From the NCBI RefSeq assembly GCF_037031285.1, contig NZ_JAYEZO010000001.1, positions 496,001-560,000 of the forward strand: 64,000 nucleotides of DNA, read 5' to 3'. Made by a program: the position numbers and the translations under genes. Below the pieces are notes generated by a model. That model had not been told where the DNA came from. It saw only the letters and a program-made list of their open reading frames with translations, and searched no databases. Below are positions 26,064-34,462 of this stretch, piece after piece. Within the stretch, counting starts at the first letter, position 1; each line of letters starts with the position of its first letter. This DNA comes from Halobellus sp. LT62 (GTDB lineage: Archaea > Halobacteriota > Halobacteria > Halobacteriales > Haloferacaceae).

Positions 26064-29000
26064 TCACTCCCGCCGAGCGGCGAACAGCGCGACCGTCGTC
26101 AGCGCACCCAACGACACGAGCACGTCGAATCCGAGCAATCGGCTCCGGAGCGATTCCTCGTCGGAATCGTCGATGAACGTCCCGAGCACGCCACCGACGA
26201 AGTCCCTCGTCGAGTTGAGCACTGAATCGTCGGAGTCGGCGTTCGAATCCGGCGTTTCCGTCGGCGTTTGAGTGGTCTCTCGATCTGATCCCCCAGATCC
26301 GCTCTCGGCGCTGCCGCTCGCGCCAGTCTGGCCTCCTGCTCCGCCTTGTCCACCGGCACCACCGCCCGACGTATCTGTCGTTACGTTCACTGTAACGGGC
26401 GTCACCGCCGGAGCGACCGCGCGGACCGTCCCGTCCACGAGCAGTTCGTCAACCGGAGCCACCACGTCGACTGCGGACGTCACGACGAACTCGTCTCCGA
26501 CGCGCTGCGCGTCGAAATCGACCGTCGCGGACCAACTCCCGTCGGAGTCGACGGTCGCGCTGGCGGTCTTGAGAAACGCCGGATCGGTCTCGTCCGTCGA
26601 GCGGAGTCGAAGGTCGAGTTCGGTTCCGGGCGCGGCGTTCGTCGTTCCCGTAATCGACTGGTTGGTCGCGTTTGCGACGACGACGGGGTCTGCAACCGTC
26701 GAAATCGCTCCCTCGACGAGCGCGTACTCGGCCGTGAGCGTTCGGACCTCCTCGTCGAGACCGTCGTACGCGCCGGTCTCGTTCGCCGCGAACGACGCGG
26801 TGATCGAATCGTCGGCCTCGAATCCGGACACGCCGTCACTGCCGTACGTGACGTAGTAGGTGTCGTTCGCGAAGTCCGCGACAACGGTGGCGTTTTCCTC
26901 CGTCAGTTCGAGTGAGTGACCCGCGTCGTTCTCGGCGTCCGATGCTGTGAGGTCGATCGCGTACCGCGAATCGGTCTCCACCCCGGCCAGCGCGAAGAAC
27001 GCTTCGGTCGGCGTACCGGTCTGGTTGGCGAACGCGCCCGCGAGCCCGGGGCTCACGATCCGATGGACGACAACGTCGCCGACTGCGACCGTGGACGCCC
27101 TCGTCAGCCGTCCGGAGTCGAGCGCATCGACCAGGTCCTCGCGCGTCGAAACGTCGGTCTCCATCGGTGCGACCCAGTTTGTCAATTCGGTCGGTGCGGC
27201 CTCCCCGACAACGACCGATCCGGTGTGCTCGGCCGGGATCGTCGGGTCGTCGCCGGTGCGCACGGTGAGCGGATATTCGCCGGGGTCGATCGCCTCCGAG
27301 AGCGACTGCTCCCGGTCGATGTCGGCTGCGACGACCGCATTGTCGGAACCGTCGCCCGCTTCTCGTGGGTCGCCCACGCCGAAGACGTCGCCGCCGTCGG
27401 CCGGGAGGTCGCTCGCACCGACCGCCGCGGCGGTGTTGAACCACACGTCGACGGTCCCGTCGCCGCTCTCGTCTGCGACCGTCACGTTGGCGCGGAATCC
27501 CACGTCTGGGCTTCCGATGGTCACGGTCGCCGTGTCGGCGTACCGTAGATCGACGCCGAATCGCACGACGTCGCCGGCGTGTTCCTCGACGGTCGACGTT
27601 CGGAACGCCGCGGTCCGCTCGTCGGCGTCGACGGCGCGGATTCGCTCGGATTCGACCGCCGCGCCGCTCCCGGCGTCCGTGACGGTGACGGTGTAGTTTC
27701 CGGGACCGGCGGACGCGATGGTCGGCGAGGCGAACGCGAACGGCGTCTCCCCGTTGCCGTCGAGCGTGAGGTTCTCCCGTTCGACGACCTCGCCCTCCGC
27801 GTCCTGAAGCGCCGTTTCAACGACTCGCCCGCCCGTGTTCGCGGTGATCGTCCCCTCGATTTCGTCCGCTGTCGTGACGTTTCGATTCTCGACTTCTACG
27901 CCCAACGCCAGCGTTCGCATCGTCACGTCGAGCGTCCGATCGCGCGTCCCGTCGTCGAGCAGCGTCGTGAACACGTAGCCGTCGCTCCAGTTCCGCGCGG
28001 CGGTGTCGACGGCGAACACCTGACTTCCTTCCCCGGTCGCGCCGGCGAAGACGAACGATCCCGACTCGTCTTCGACCTCGAAGGACTGATCGAGGTCTGC
28101 GGATCCGTCGGTGGCGAGGAACGCCAGCGTCTCGCCCTCGTAGACGTTCGAGGCATCTTCGTCCTCTGGGACGGTCGCACTCGTGGTTGTCACGTCAACG
28201 ACGCCCGGTTCGATCGTTTCGGTGTCGAGCGAGTCGTTCACGGCGTTGATCTCGACGCGGACCGTCGCTCGGGGGTCGACCGCGGTCGACGAACTCAACA
28301 CCACCTGCCCGTCGTCCGATCCGTCGGCGTCGAGCGAATAGCGGTCGGTCACGTCCTCGCCGTCGACGGAGACGGTGACGTTCTCCGGCAGCGTCAGACC
28401 TCCGGATTCTCCGCCCGCCTTCGAGACGTCCTCGCTGAACGGGATTTCGATGACGCTCTCGCCGTGCGTCAGCGTCGTTCCGGCGATTGCGTCGGCTTCG
28501 AATTCTGTGAGCGGGCCGAGCGTCAATGGTTCGGGGTCTTGATCGACAAGTGCAGATTCCGTTCTTATTGAGTTTGAACTCTGATCAAAATACTCTGAAA
28601 TAACTGTGTCTCCATCCGCGACTTGTAATCTCCCTATCTTATCGTTACCGCTGATTTGCTTTGTGCCTGTAAATATTGAACCAGAATTGTGTGTTAATAA
28701 AACAGTTTCTCCTCTCGTATAATACAGTGCATCTTTCGATGCGGGTGGATTTTCGAATATTATCGTAACTGTCCCATTCTCATTTCGTTGTAAACTTTCT
28801 ATTTTGTTGTCCCCTCCGTCACTATCTCTGTATTCAATATCTGATTCTGTAATTCGATTATCTGAATCTTCATCGGCAACACTCGTGTTTGTAGTGTACG
28901 TAGTTGAGGTGCCTGGACGTTCTCCAAAGACAGATAATTGTGACTCCGTATCCGACTCAATATTGACGACGTAGTCCTCGCTCGTCGCTAGATCATCGTC

Positions 29001-29165
29001 ATCGACGGTGACCGTAACCGTGTCTTCCTCTTCATACGTTGATGCATCAAAAGAGATCGACCCCTGTGTCGCCACGACAGGCGTTACTCCTGTGCCCGCG
29101 AGAAGGCTGAGTAGGAGAAGTACTACGAGAGAGACCGCTCGGACGTGGGTTGTATCGTCTATCAT
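26064..29165 (-). CDS. Large secreted surface protein, BGTF/S-layer-like, with C-terminal membrane anchor
   Basis: A 1033-aa exported protein. A Sec signal (about residues 8-33, ending near VVATQG) is followed by a long beta-sandwich ectodomain with many N-glycosylation sequons (NTS, NGT, NVT, NDS, NWS, NLT, NYT, NQS). The middle matches the repeat style of haloarchaeal BGTF surface-domain proteins. A Gly/Ser/Thr linker precedes a last hydrophobic helix with an ARRE end. The PGF motif of PGF-CTERM proteins is not present; LGF stands at that place. Residues about 65-205 are encoded by AT-rich DNA unlike the rest, suggesting exchange of the outer section. Confidence 0.85.
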   Translation of the reverse strand: MIDDTTHVRAVSLVVLLLLSLLAGTGVTPVVATQGSISFDASTYEEEDTVTVTVDDDDLATSEDYVVNIESDTESQLSVFGERPGTSTTYTTNTSVADEDSDNRITESDIEYRDSDGGDNKIESLQRNENGTVTIIFENPPASKDALYYTRGETVLLTHNSGSIFTGTKQISGNDKIGRLQVADGDTVISEYFDQSSNSIRTESALVDQDPEPLTLGPLTEFEADAIAGTTLTHGESVIEIPFSEDVSKAGGESGGLTLPENVTVSVDGEDVTDRYSLDADGSDDGQVVLSSSTAVDPRATVRVEINAVNDSLDTETIEPGVVDVTTTSATVPEDEDASNVYEGETLAFLATDGSADLDQSFEVEDESGSFVFAGATGEGSQVFAVDTAARNWSDGYVFTTLLDDGTRDRTLDVTMRTLALGVEVENRNVTTADEIEGTITANTGGRVVETALQDAEGEVVERENLTLDGNGETPFAFASPTIASAGPGNYTVTVTDAGSGAAVESERIRAVDADERTAAFRTSTVEEHAGDVVRFGVDLRYADTATVTIGSPDVGFRANVTVADESGDGTVDVWFNTAAAVGASDLPADGGDVFGVGDPREAGDGSDNAVVAADIDREQSLSEAIDPGEYPLTVRTGDDPTIPAEHTGSVVVGEAAPTELTNWVAPMETDVSTREDLVDALDSGRLTRASTVAVGDVVVHRIVSPGLAGAFANQTGTPTEAFFALAGVETDSRYAIDLTASDAENDAGHSLELTEENATVVADFANDTYYVTYGSDGVSGFEADDSITASFAANETGAYDGLDEEVRTLTAEYALVEGAISTVADPVVVANATNQSITGTTNAAPGTELDLRLRSTDETDPAFLKTASATVDSDGSWSATVDFDAQRVGDEFVVTSAVDVVAPVDELLVDGTVRAVAPAVTPVTVNVTTDTSGGGAGGQGGAGGQTGASGSAESGSGGSDRETTQTPTETPDSNADSDDSVLNSTRDFVGGVLGTFIDDSDEESLRSRLLGFDVLVSLGALTTVALFAARRE

Positions 29166-29605
29166 AGAGCAAGTGGTAGAAAATCAGCAGTTCGCGGATC
29201 GAACTATCGTGCGCAGCATCGAAAGCAAGTGACCGTTCGAGCTGATCGCTTCGTCTGAACGGGACGTTTGGACCGTCACACCGCTTTCGCTCGTGTGCCG
29301 TAACTCGAGAGTGAGTCTGTCGCCGAGATCTCTGCGGGTGATTCCGCAGCAGTCTACCGATCTTCAACCTACGTATGACGTGCGAAATTTGTTATAAGTA
29401 TCCTTGTGTTCAATTCTCAACACAGATAATTCCACAATATTTTTCACTATTTTAACATTAGTTTTATTGAAATTATCACTGAGGTCAGAGGTCGACGAGT
29501 TCTCGTACAGTCGAGGAACGGGACTTCAGCAGAGCGTAGTAATTCGTAATGATCTACAAATAACGTGGCCCATAGTTATGTAGCTGCAAAAACATTAGCA
29601 AGACT
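29166..29605. other. AT-rich intergenic spacer
   Basis: A 440-bp gap between two divergent genes, with the strongest AT bias in the window at about 29375-29480. It includes a minus-strand ACTTATAAC TATA-like sequence near 29395 that could give a long leader for the surface-protein gene, and short runs of TTTT/AAAA. I see no protein, tRNA or repeat copy in it. With the AT-rich start of the surface gene it forms one low-GC patch. Confidence 0.5.
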
Positions 29606-30007
29606 ATGACTCGATCCCCGAGAGAGTACGGTTCGAATGTCGTCGAACGGTGGAACTGCATCTTCAGGTGCGTCTCTGCGGAACCTCGACGACAGGTGAT
29701 CACTTCGCTATTGGACATCGCACCGGGCGAGTCCGTGTCGCTTCCCGAGGCGGCCGTCAACCCGAACACCGCCACCGACCGTGATTCGCTACGAATTTCA
29801 CTCTGTCATCAGCACCTTCCGCTGATGGCGGAGATGGGGTTCATCGAGTGGGAGAAGGATCCACTAACCGCGACTCACGGCCCACAGTTCGAGGAAATCG
29901 GCGTCCTGTTCGAGGCGCTGTTCGAGTATGCGGAGCAGTTGCCTACTCCGCTCGTCAACGGTTGTCAGCGACTCGAAGTCGAGCGACAGCCCTCATCATC
30001 TGACTGA
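29606..30007 (+). CDS. DUF7344-type winged-helix protein
   Basis: A 133-aa small protein. The central stretch FRCVSAEPRRQVITSLLDIAPGESVSLPEA and LRISLCHQHLPLMAEMGFIEWEKD match the haloarchaeal DUF7344 family, an ArsR-like HTH where CHQHLPLMAEMG is the end of the recognition region. Such genes often lie in accessory regions. It is alone and divergent from the surface-protein gene. The family name is from memory. Confidence 0.75.
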   Translation: MTRSPREYGSNVVERWNCIFRCVSAEPRRQVITSLLDIAPGESVSLPEAAVNPNTATDRDSLRISLCHQHLPLMAEMGFIEWEKDPLTATHGPQFEEIGVLFEALFEYAEQLPTPLVNGCQRLEVERQPSSSD

Positions 30008-30112
30008 TCGATCCTTCGCAGCGATAGTTCCTAGTCGCGTTCGACGTCGAATGTTCGAATCTCGTCGTCCGAGGGCCGTCGTCCGGGAGATAGTTTAGCG
30101 TTAGTCGACAGA

Positions 30113-30120
30113 ATATTTTA
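30113..30120 (+). promoter_or_regulatory. TATA box of the FAD oxidoreductase gene
   Basis: ATATTTTA about 26 bp before the ATG at 30142. Confidence 0.5.
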
Positions 30121-30141
30121 TCGATAGTTCGTAATCCGACT

Positions 30142-31308
30142 ATGGGGAGCCCTCATTTCGAGGTCGGAATCGTCGGTGGCGGCGCGATCGGCGTGAACCT
30201 CGCGTATTTTCTCGCCGAGAGAGGGATCAGCGTGGGACTGTTCGAGGCCGACCGTCTGGGTGGTGGATCGACCGTCCGCTCGGCGGGCGGGATCCGACAG
30301 CAGTTCGGGAGCGAGCGGAAAATCAGGCTCGCGATGAAGAGTCGGGAGCACTTGGGCGAGTATGCCGCCGAGAGCGATTCCGTGGAAATCCGAGAGAACG
30401 GCTATCTCTTTCTCGCCCGTACGGAGTCGGAAGCAACGGGGTTCGAGACCGACGCGGAACGGCAGCGCGACCTCGGGCTCGACGTGGAACTCCTCGACCC
30501 CGAAGAGTGCGAGCGCTTCGTACCCGACCTCGTCACTGACGATCTCGTCCTCGGTAAGTACTGTCCGACGGACTGCCTCGTCGATCCGGCCGCGGTCACG
30601 GATTGGCTCGGGGACCGCGCAGCCGCGATGGGCGCACAGATCTCCGAGGGCGAACCGGTGACCGACGTTCGCGTATCCGACGGTGCAGTGACTGGAATCG
30701 AAACCGAGCAGGGGACGTACGACTGCGACGTCGTCGTCGATGCCGCCGGCGTCTGGGCCCCGACTGTCGCGGCGACCGTCGACGTCTCGCTCCCGATCAC
30801 GCCGTCGCGAATCCAACTGTTGTTCACCGAGGAGGCGCACGTCCCCACGGACGCCCCGTTCGTCGTCGATATTCACGAACGGAGGTACTTCCGACCGGCC
30901 GACGGCCCCGGGGCGACGATGTTCGGCGGCGCGAACGTCGACGACGACGACACGGCAGATCCCGATTCCTACGACACGGACTACGACGATGCTTTCGTCG
31001 ACCAGACTGTCGATTTCGCTCGGAAGCGGCTTGGAACCACCGACCTGTCGGTCATCGATGGGTGGGCCGGCCTAAAGGGACTCACCCCGGACGGCAATCC
31101 GCTCGTCGGCGAGGTAGACGGTGTCAACGGGTTCTACGTCGCTGCCGGGTGCAACGGACACGGACTTATACTCGCGCCAGCCATCGGCGAGATACTCGCG
31201 GGCTATCTCGACACCGGATCGTGGGGCGAGATCAGCCTCGCACCGTACGATCCCGACCGCTTCGATGGGGACGAGACCAACGCCGCTGGGTTTATGGATG
31301 TCTCCTGA
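30142..31308 (+). CDS. FAD-dependent amino-acid/sarcosine oxidase-like oxidoreductase
   Basis: A 388-aa DAO-fold enzyme. The FAD Rossmann motif is VGGGAIGVNLAYFLAERG with E at the end of the second strand (GLFEAD). RSAGGIRQQFG is the usual FAD-contact loop. VVVDAAGVWAP precedes the substrate domain, and GWAGLKGLTPDGNPLVGEV leads to the C-terminal FAD loop. Glycine, sarcosine, proline or another N-methyl amino acid could be the substrate. The amidohydrolase gene 64 bp downstream on the same strand suggests a short catabolic operon. Confidence 0.9.
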   Translation: MGSPHFEVGIVGGGAIGVNLAYFLAERGISVGLFEADRLGGGSTVRSAGGIRQQFGSERKIRLAMKSREHLGEYAAESDSVEIRENGYLFLARTESEATGFETDAERQRDLGLDVELLDPEECERFVPDLVTDDLVLGKYCPTDCLVDPAAVTDWLGDRAAAMGAQISEGEPVTDVRVSDGAVTGIETEQGTYDCDVVVDAAGVWAPTVAATVDVSLPITPSRIQLLFTEEAHVPTDAPFVVDIHERRYFRPADGPGATMFGGANVDDDDTADPDSYDTDYDDAFVDQTVDFARKRLGTTDLSVIDGWAGLKGLTPDGNPLVGEVDGVNGFYVAAGCNGHGLILAPAIGEILAGYLDTGSWGEISLAPYDPDRFDGDETNAAGFMDVS

Positions 31309-31372
31309 CGTAGCCTTCTTGACCTCGCGCGTCCCATCGCGGGTATGGATCGCACACGCCTCGTGATGACCC

Positions 31373-32638
31373 GTGTCTGACTCGATAGCATTCACCGACG
31401 CTCGACTCGTCGATGGGACCGGAGACGACCCGGTCACCGACGCGACGGTCGTCGTCGAGGGCGGCGAAATCACGGCCTCGGGCCCGAGTGAGGGGATCTC
31501 CCCGGATGCCGATCGAACCGTCTCCTTGGGCGGACGGACCATTATGCCGGGGCTCATCGACGCGCATCTCCACCTCACGCTGCCGGAGACGCTCCCGTTC
31601 CACTTGGAGTGGGCGGATATGTCGCCGGCCGAACACGCGCTGCGCGCCGCCGACGCTGCGCAGCGATGCGTTCAGGCCGGATTCACGACCGTCCGAGACG
31701 TCGGTGCGACAAGCTACATCGACGTCGACGTCCGCGAGTCCATCGCTCGCGGCGATCTGGTCGGCCCTCGGGTGCTCGCGAGCGGGCCGGGGATCTGTCA
31801 GACGGGCGGTCACGGGAACTACGAACCGCCGTGGCTCACCCTCCCGGCCGGCAGTATCTCCGAACCGGCGGACGGAACCGATGGCATTCGCGTCGCCGTC
31901 CGCGAGCGCCTCGAACGTCACGTCGACAACGTCAAGACGTTTCTGACGGGCGGTGCCTCGGACGCCGCCGAGAAGCTCGATACGCGGGAGTTCACCGACG
32001 AGGAGATCGCCGCGCTCTACGACGAGAGCCACGCGGCGAACAAGCCCGTGGCCGCCCACTGTATGACCCCGGACCCCTGTCGACGAGCGATGCAACAGGG
32101 GCTGTCCGGCGAGCACGGCGACACGGTCGAGCACGGGATCTTCTTCCATCGCGACACCGAAGTCCTCGATCTGCTCGCCGAGAACGACGTGCCGCTGATC
32201 CCGACGCTCACGGTTTATCGATGTATGGCTGACGGGCTCGGATCAGGCGTCCCGGAGGAGGCTGCACTGAACGCGAAAGAGAGCCGCGAAGATCACGTGA
32301 AGTCGGTGCAGGCTGCGCTGGACGCGGGCGTTACGGTCGCCTGCGGGACCGATATGGGCGGTCCGCAGGCCTACCACGGCGAGAACGCGCAGGAACTCGT
32401 CGAGTTCGTCGAGGCGGGGATGTCACCGCTGCAGGCGATCACCGCCGCCACGCGCGACACCGCGCGCGCGCTCGGCATCGAAGATACCGTCGGGACGCTC
32501 GAACCCGGAAAGGAGGCCGACCTCCTCGTCGTCGACGGCGACCCCACCGACGACGTTCGCGTCCTGCGGCGGACGGACGCCATCGAGCTCGTGATGCGGG
32601 GCGGCGATCCTGTCAGCGGCCACTTGGAACTGCTCTAA
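31373..32638 (+). CDS. Metal-dependent amidohydrolase (prolidase/imidazolonepropionase-like)
   Basis: A 421-aa amidohydrolase-superfamily enzyme. It has DAHLHL (His65 and His67), VKTFLTGG with the likely bridging Lys, AHCMTPDP, HGIFFH, and a late Asp in CGTDMGG. The C-terminal LEPGKEADLLVVDGDP is typical for the family. It probably hydrolyses a cyclic amide or dipeptide. The start is GTG at 31373. Its stop overlaps by four bases the stop of the convergent VOC gene. Confidence 0.9.
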   Translation: MSDSIAFTDARLVDGTGDDPVTDATVVVEGGEITASGPSEGISPDADRTVSLGGRTIMPGLIDAHLHLTLPETLPFHLEWADMSPAEHALRAADAAQRCVQAGFTTVRDVGATSYIDVDVRESIARGDLVGPRVLASGPGICQTGGHGNYEPPWLTLPAGSISEPADGTDGIRVAVRERLERHVDNVKTFLTGGASDAAEKLDTREFTDEEIAALYDESHAANKPVAAHCMTPDPCRRAMQQGLSGEHGDTVEHGIFFHRDTEVLDLLAENDVPLIPTLTVYRCMADGLGSGVPEEAALNAKESREDHVKSVQAALDAGVTVACGTDMGGPQAYHGENAQELVEFVEAGMSPLQAITAATRDTARALGIEDTVGTLEPGKEADLLVVDGDPTDDVRVLRRTDAIELVMRGGDPVSGHLELL

Positions 32639-33495
32639 CCATCAACCTCGACGATTCCGAAGCGCCCGCCGATGTCGTCGGCGACCGGGAACCAGCCGAC
32701 GCGCTGGTCCCGCCACACCTCCGTCTCGGCGATCCCACACCGATCGACGCTCGCGTCGAAGTCGGTCGTCCCGATGAGAAACGCACACACGAGGTCGCCG
32801 AAACGACGGGTTCGCTCGGAAAGCCAGCCGGTTTCGGCCGTCGCGATCACCAGCGGTGTTTCGGGGAACACCGCGACCGTCGCCTCTAACGCTTCGGAAC
32901 GCTCGCGGACGGGCTCAGGAAGCGCGAACGCTCGCCTGAAAGTCGAGATCGCTCCCGACGGGTCGGCGGAACCGACGATGACGCGATCGATGCCCGTGAG
33001 TTCGGTGCCGGTGATGCCTTCCGTCGGTTGGATGCGAGTCGAGCGCGGCGTCACGTCCTCGATGAGAAACGGGAGCGCCGCGCCGGGTTCGCCCGTCCCG
33101 AGGTAGACGAGGTTCCACTCCGTCCTCGTCCCGTCCGGTCGCTCGCGACCGAGACTGACCGGCCCCTCGACCGTCACGCCACGACCCCTGAACCGGTCGG
33201 CGGCCTCCTCGGCGTCGGCGGTCTCCAGCGCCCAGCCGCAGGGTCCGACGTTCGACCGGAGGTACGCGTTTCGGCGCGGCGACTCCCGTTCGGCATCGTA
33301 GAGGGCCAACAGTTCGGCATACGAGCCGTCGTCGAATCCGACGACGGCGTTGTGGGTGACGCGGTTCCCGTGAACGCCGCCGTAGTCGGGGGGCAGTTCG
33401 ACCGACTCGAAGATCGCTTCGAGCCGATCGAGGTCCCGACCGGCGTACAGCACGTGATCGAGTCGGATCCCGTCGAGTCGCACTCGCTCGGTCAT
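32635..33495 (-). CDS. VOC/glyoxalase-like domain protein
   Basis: A protein of about 286 aa. The N-terminal half (LDHVLYAGRDLDRLEAIF, then THNAVVGFDDGSYAELLAL) matches the glyoxalase-like Pfam family PF13468. The second half (GIDRVIVGSADPSGAISTFRRAF) is a second VOC module. Some metal-ligand His and Glu positions are present but not all can be seen, so it may be a binding protein instead of an enzyme. The ATG at 33495 is used; an in-frame ATG three codons upstream is also possible. Confidence 0.82.
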   Translation of the reverse strand: MTERVRLDGIRLDHVLYAGRDLDRLEAIFESVELPPDYGGVHGNRVTHNAVVGFDDGSYAELLALYDAERESPRRNAYLRSNVGPCGWALETADAEEAADRFRGRGVTVEGPVSLGRERPDGTRTEWNLVYLGTGEPGAALPFLIEDVTPRSTRIQPTEGITGTELTGIDRVIVGSADPSGAISTFRRAFALPEPVRERSEALEATVAVFPETPLVIATAETGWLSERTRRFGDLVCAFLIGTTDFDASVDRCGIAETEVWRDQRVGWFPVADDIGGRFGIVEVDG

Positions 33496-33649
33496 AGCTC
33501 CCATTCGACGCCGTGGATAACGACTCTTGCCCTCCGGTGCAGTATCGGAGTCCCGCCTCGCGGCAACGACACGTCTTTGTCCTGATCGGTTCAGTATCTA
33601 GTATGAGCGGAACGGGTAGCTGGCGGCGCGCGGCGGTGGTGGTTGCGTG

Positions 33650-34114
33650 ATGAGCCTCCTCTCCTCCGCCAAGACGTGGAGTGCCTTCTGCGGCGTGAGC
33701 CAGTCTGTGTTCGAGACGCACCTCTCGAACGCCTTGCAAGCGACGGAGTATGCCCACCGACGAAGCGAGGGGGACGGATCGTTTATGCTCGGACAGGAGC
33801 CGTCGGTGATCTACGCCGTCGACACCCCCGATGGGGAGGCCACGATCACCGTGTTCTTCGCCTCGGGCGACCCGATGCTTCGATTTTTCTCCTCGTTTCG
33901 GACCGGTGGAGAGGAGTCGCTCGGGAACGTCTGCGTGGTGAAAGTGCGGTACGAGGATCCCGACGTCGAACGACACATCCGCGACGTCTTCGCGCGGACC
34001 GCCGAGTCGCTCCCGAAGGACCCCGCGGCCGTCGGACACCATCCTCGATTCCGACTGGCACCGATCGCCCGCTGGCGGACGAAGCGGAAGTGGCGACGGT
34101 GGCTCGATAACTAA
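33650..34114 (+). CDS. Haloarchaeal hypothetical protein
   Basis: A 154-aa soluble-looking protein with no motif I can name. The middle (SVIYAVDTPDGEATITVFFASGDPMLRFFSSF) looks beta-rich. The C-terminus is very basic (RWRTKRKWRRWLDN), unusual for a haloarchaeal protein and possibly for contact with nucleic acid or membrane. An in-frame GTG lies one codon before the ATG at 33650. It is not clearly linked to its neighbours. Confidence 0.6.
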   Translation: MSLLSSAKTWSAFCGVSQSVFETHLSNALQATEYAHRRSEGDGSFMLGQEPSVIYAVDTPDGEATITVFFASGDPMLRFFSSFRTGGEESLGNVCVVKVRYEDPDVERHIRDVFARTAESLPKDPAAVGHHPRFRLAPIARWRTKRKWRRWLDN

Positions 34115-34170
34115 TCAATATTTGACAGTATTTCGTCATAGTTACCGGCATTATAGCGGGCGAATGCGCA

Positions 34171-34178
34171 TTTTTATG
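34171..34178 (+). promoter_or_regulatory. TATA box within a small inverted repeat, symporter operon
   Basis: TTTTTATG lies 30 bp before the ATG at 34205 but only about 12 bp before the ATG at 34187, which argues for 34205 as the start. The sequence AATGCGCAT-TTTTATGCGTGTT around it is an imperfect palindrome and might bind a repressor over the box. Confidence 0.45.
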
Positions 34179-34204
34179 CGTGTTCTATGAAATTTCCACC
34201 GACT

Positions 34205-34462
34205 ATGACAGCAGATGACACTACCGATCGATTCGCGGCGATGGAGGACGTCCGTGTCTCGAAGTTCGGCTTGATCAACTTCTTGGTTGTTCACGCGATC
34301 GTCCTGGCCATTTTCGGCTTCTGGTACGTCAGCAGAGGCGGCGCGGAGTTCGCCGGCCTCTCGGTATCGGTGTGGGCGATGCTACTGGCGCTTCCGATCG
34401 TGTGGCTTCAGTTCTGGTACTTCATCCGCAACTCCGAAGCCCGACTCGGCGGAGGTGCGTGA
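34205..34462 (+). CDS. Small two-helix membrane protein, symporter partner
   Basis: An 85-aa protein with helices at about residues 22-42 and 53-73. The small size, two helices, and overlap with a downstream sodium:solute symporter gene match the DUF3311/DUF4212 kind of small symporter subunits. Its stop TGA overlaps the GTG start of the symporter (GTGA), so the two are translated together. It probably stabilises or gates the transporter. The exact DUF is uncertain. Confidence 0.78.
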   Translation: MTADDTTDRFAAMEDVRVSKFGLINFLVVHAIVLAIFGFWYVSRGGAEFAGLSVSVWAMLLALPIVWLQFWYFIRNSEARLGGGA

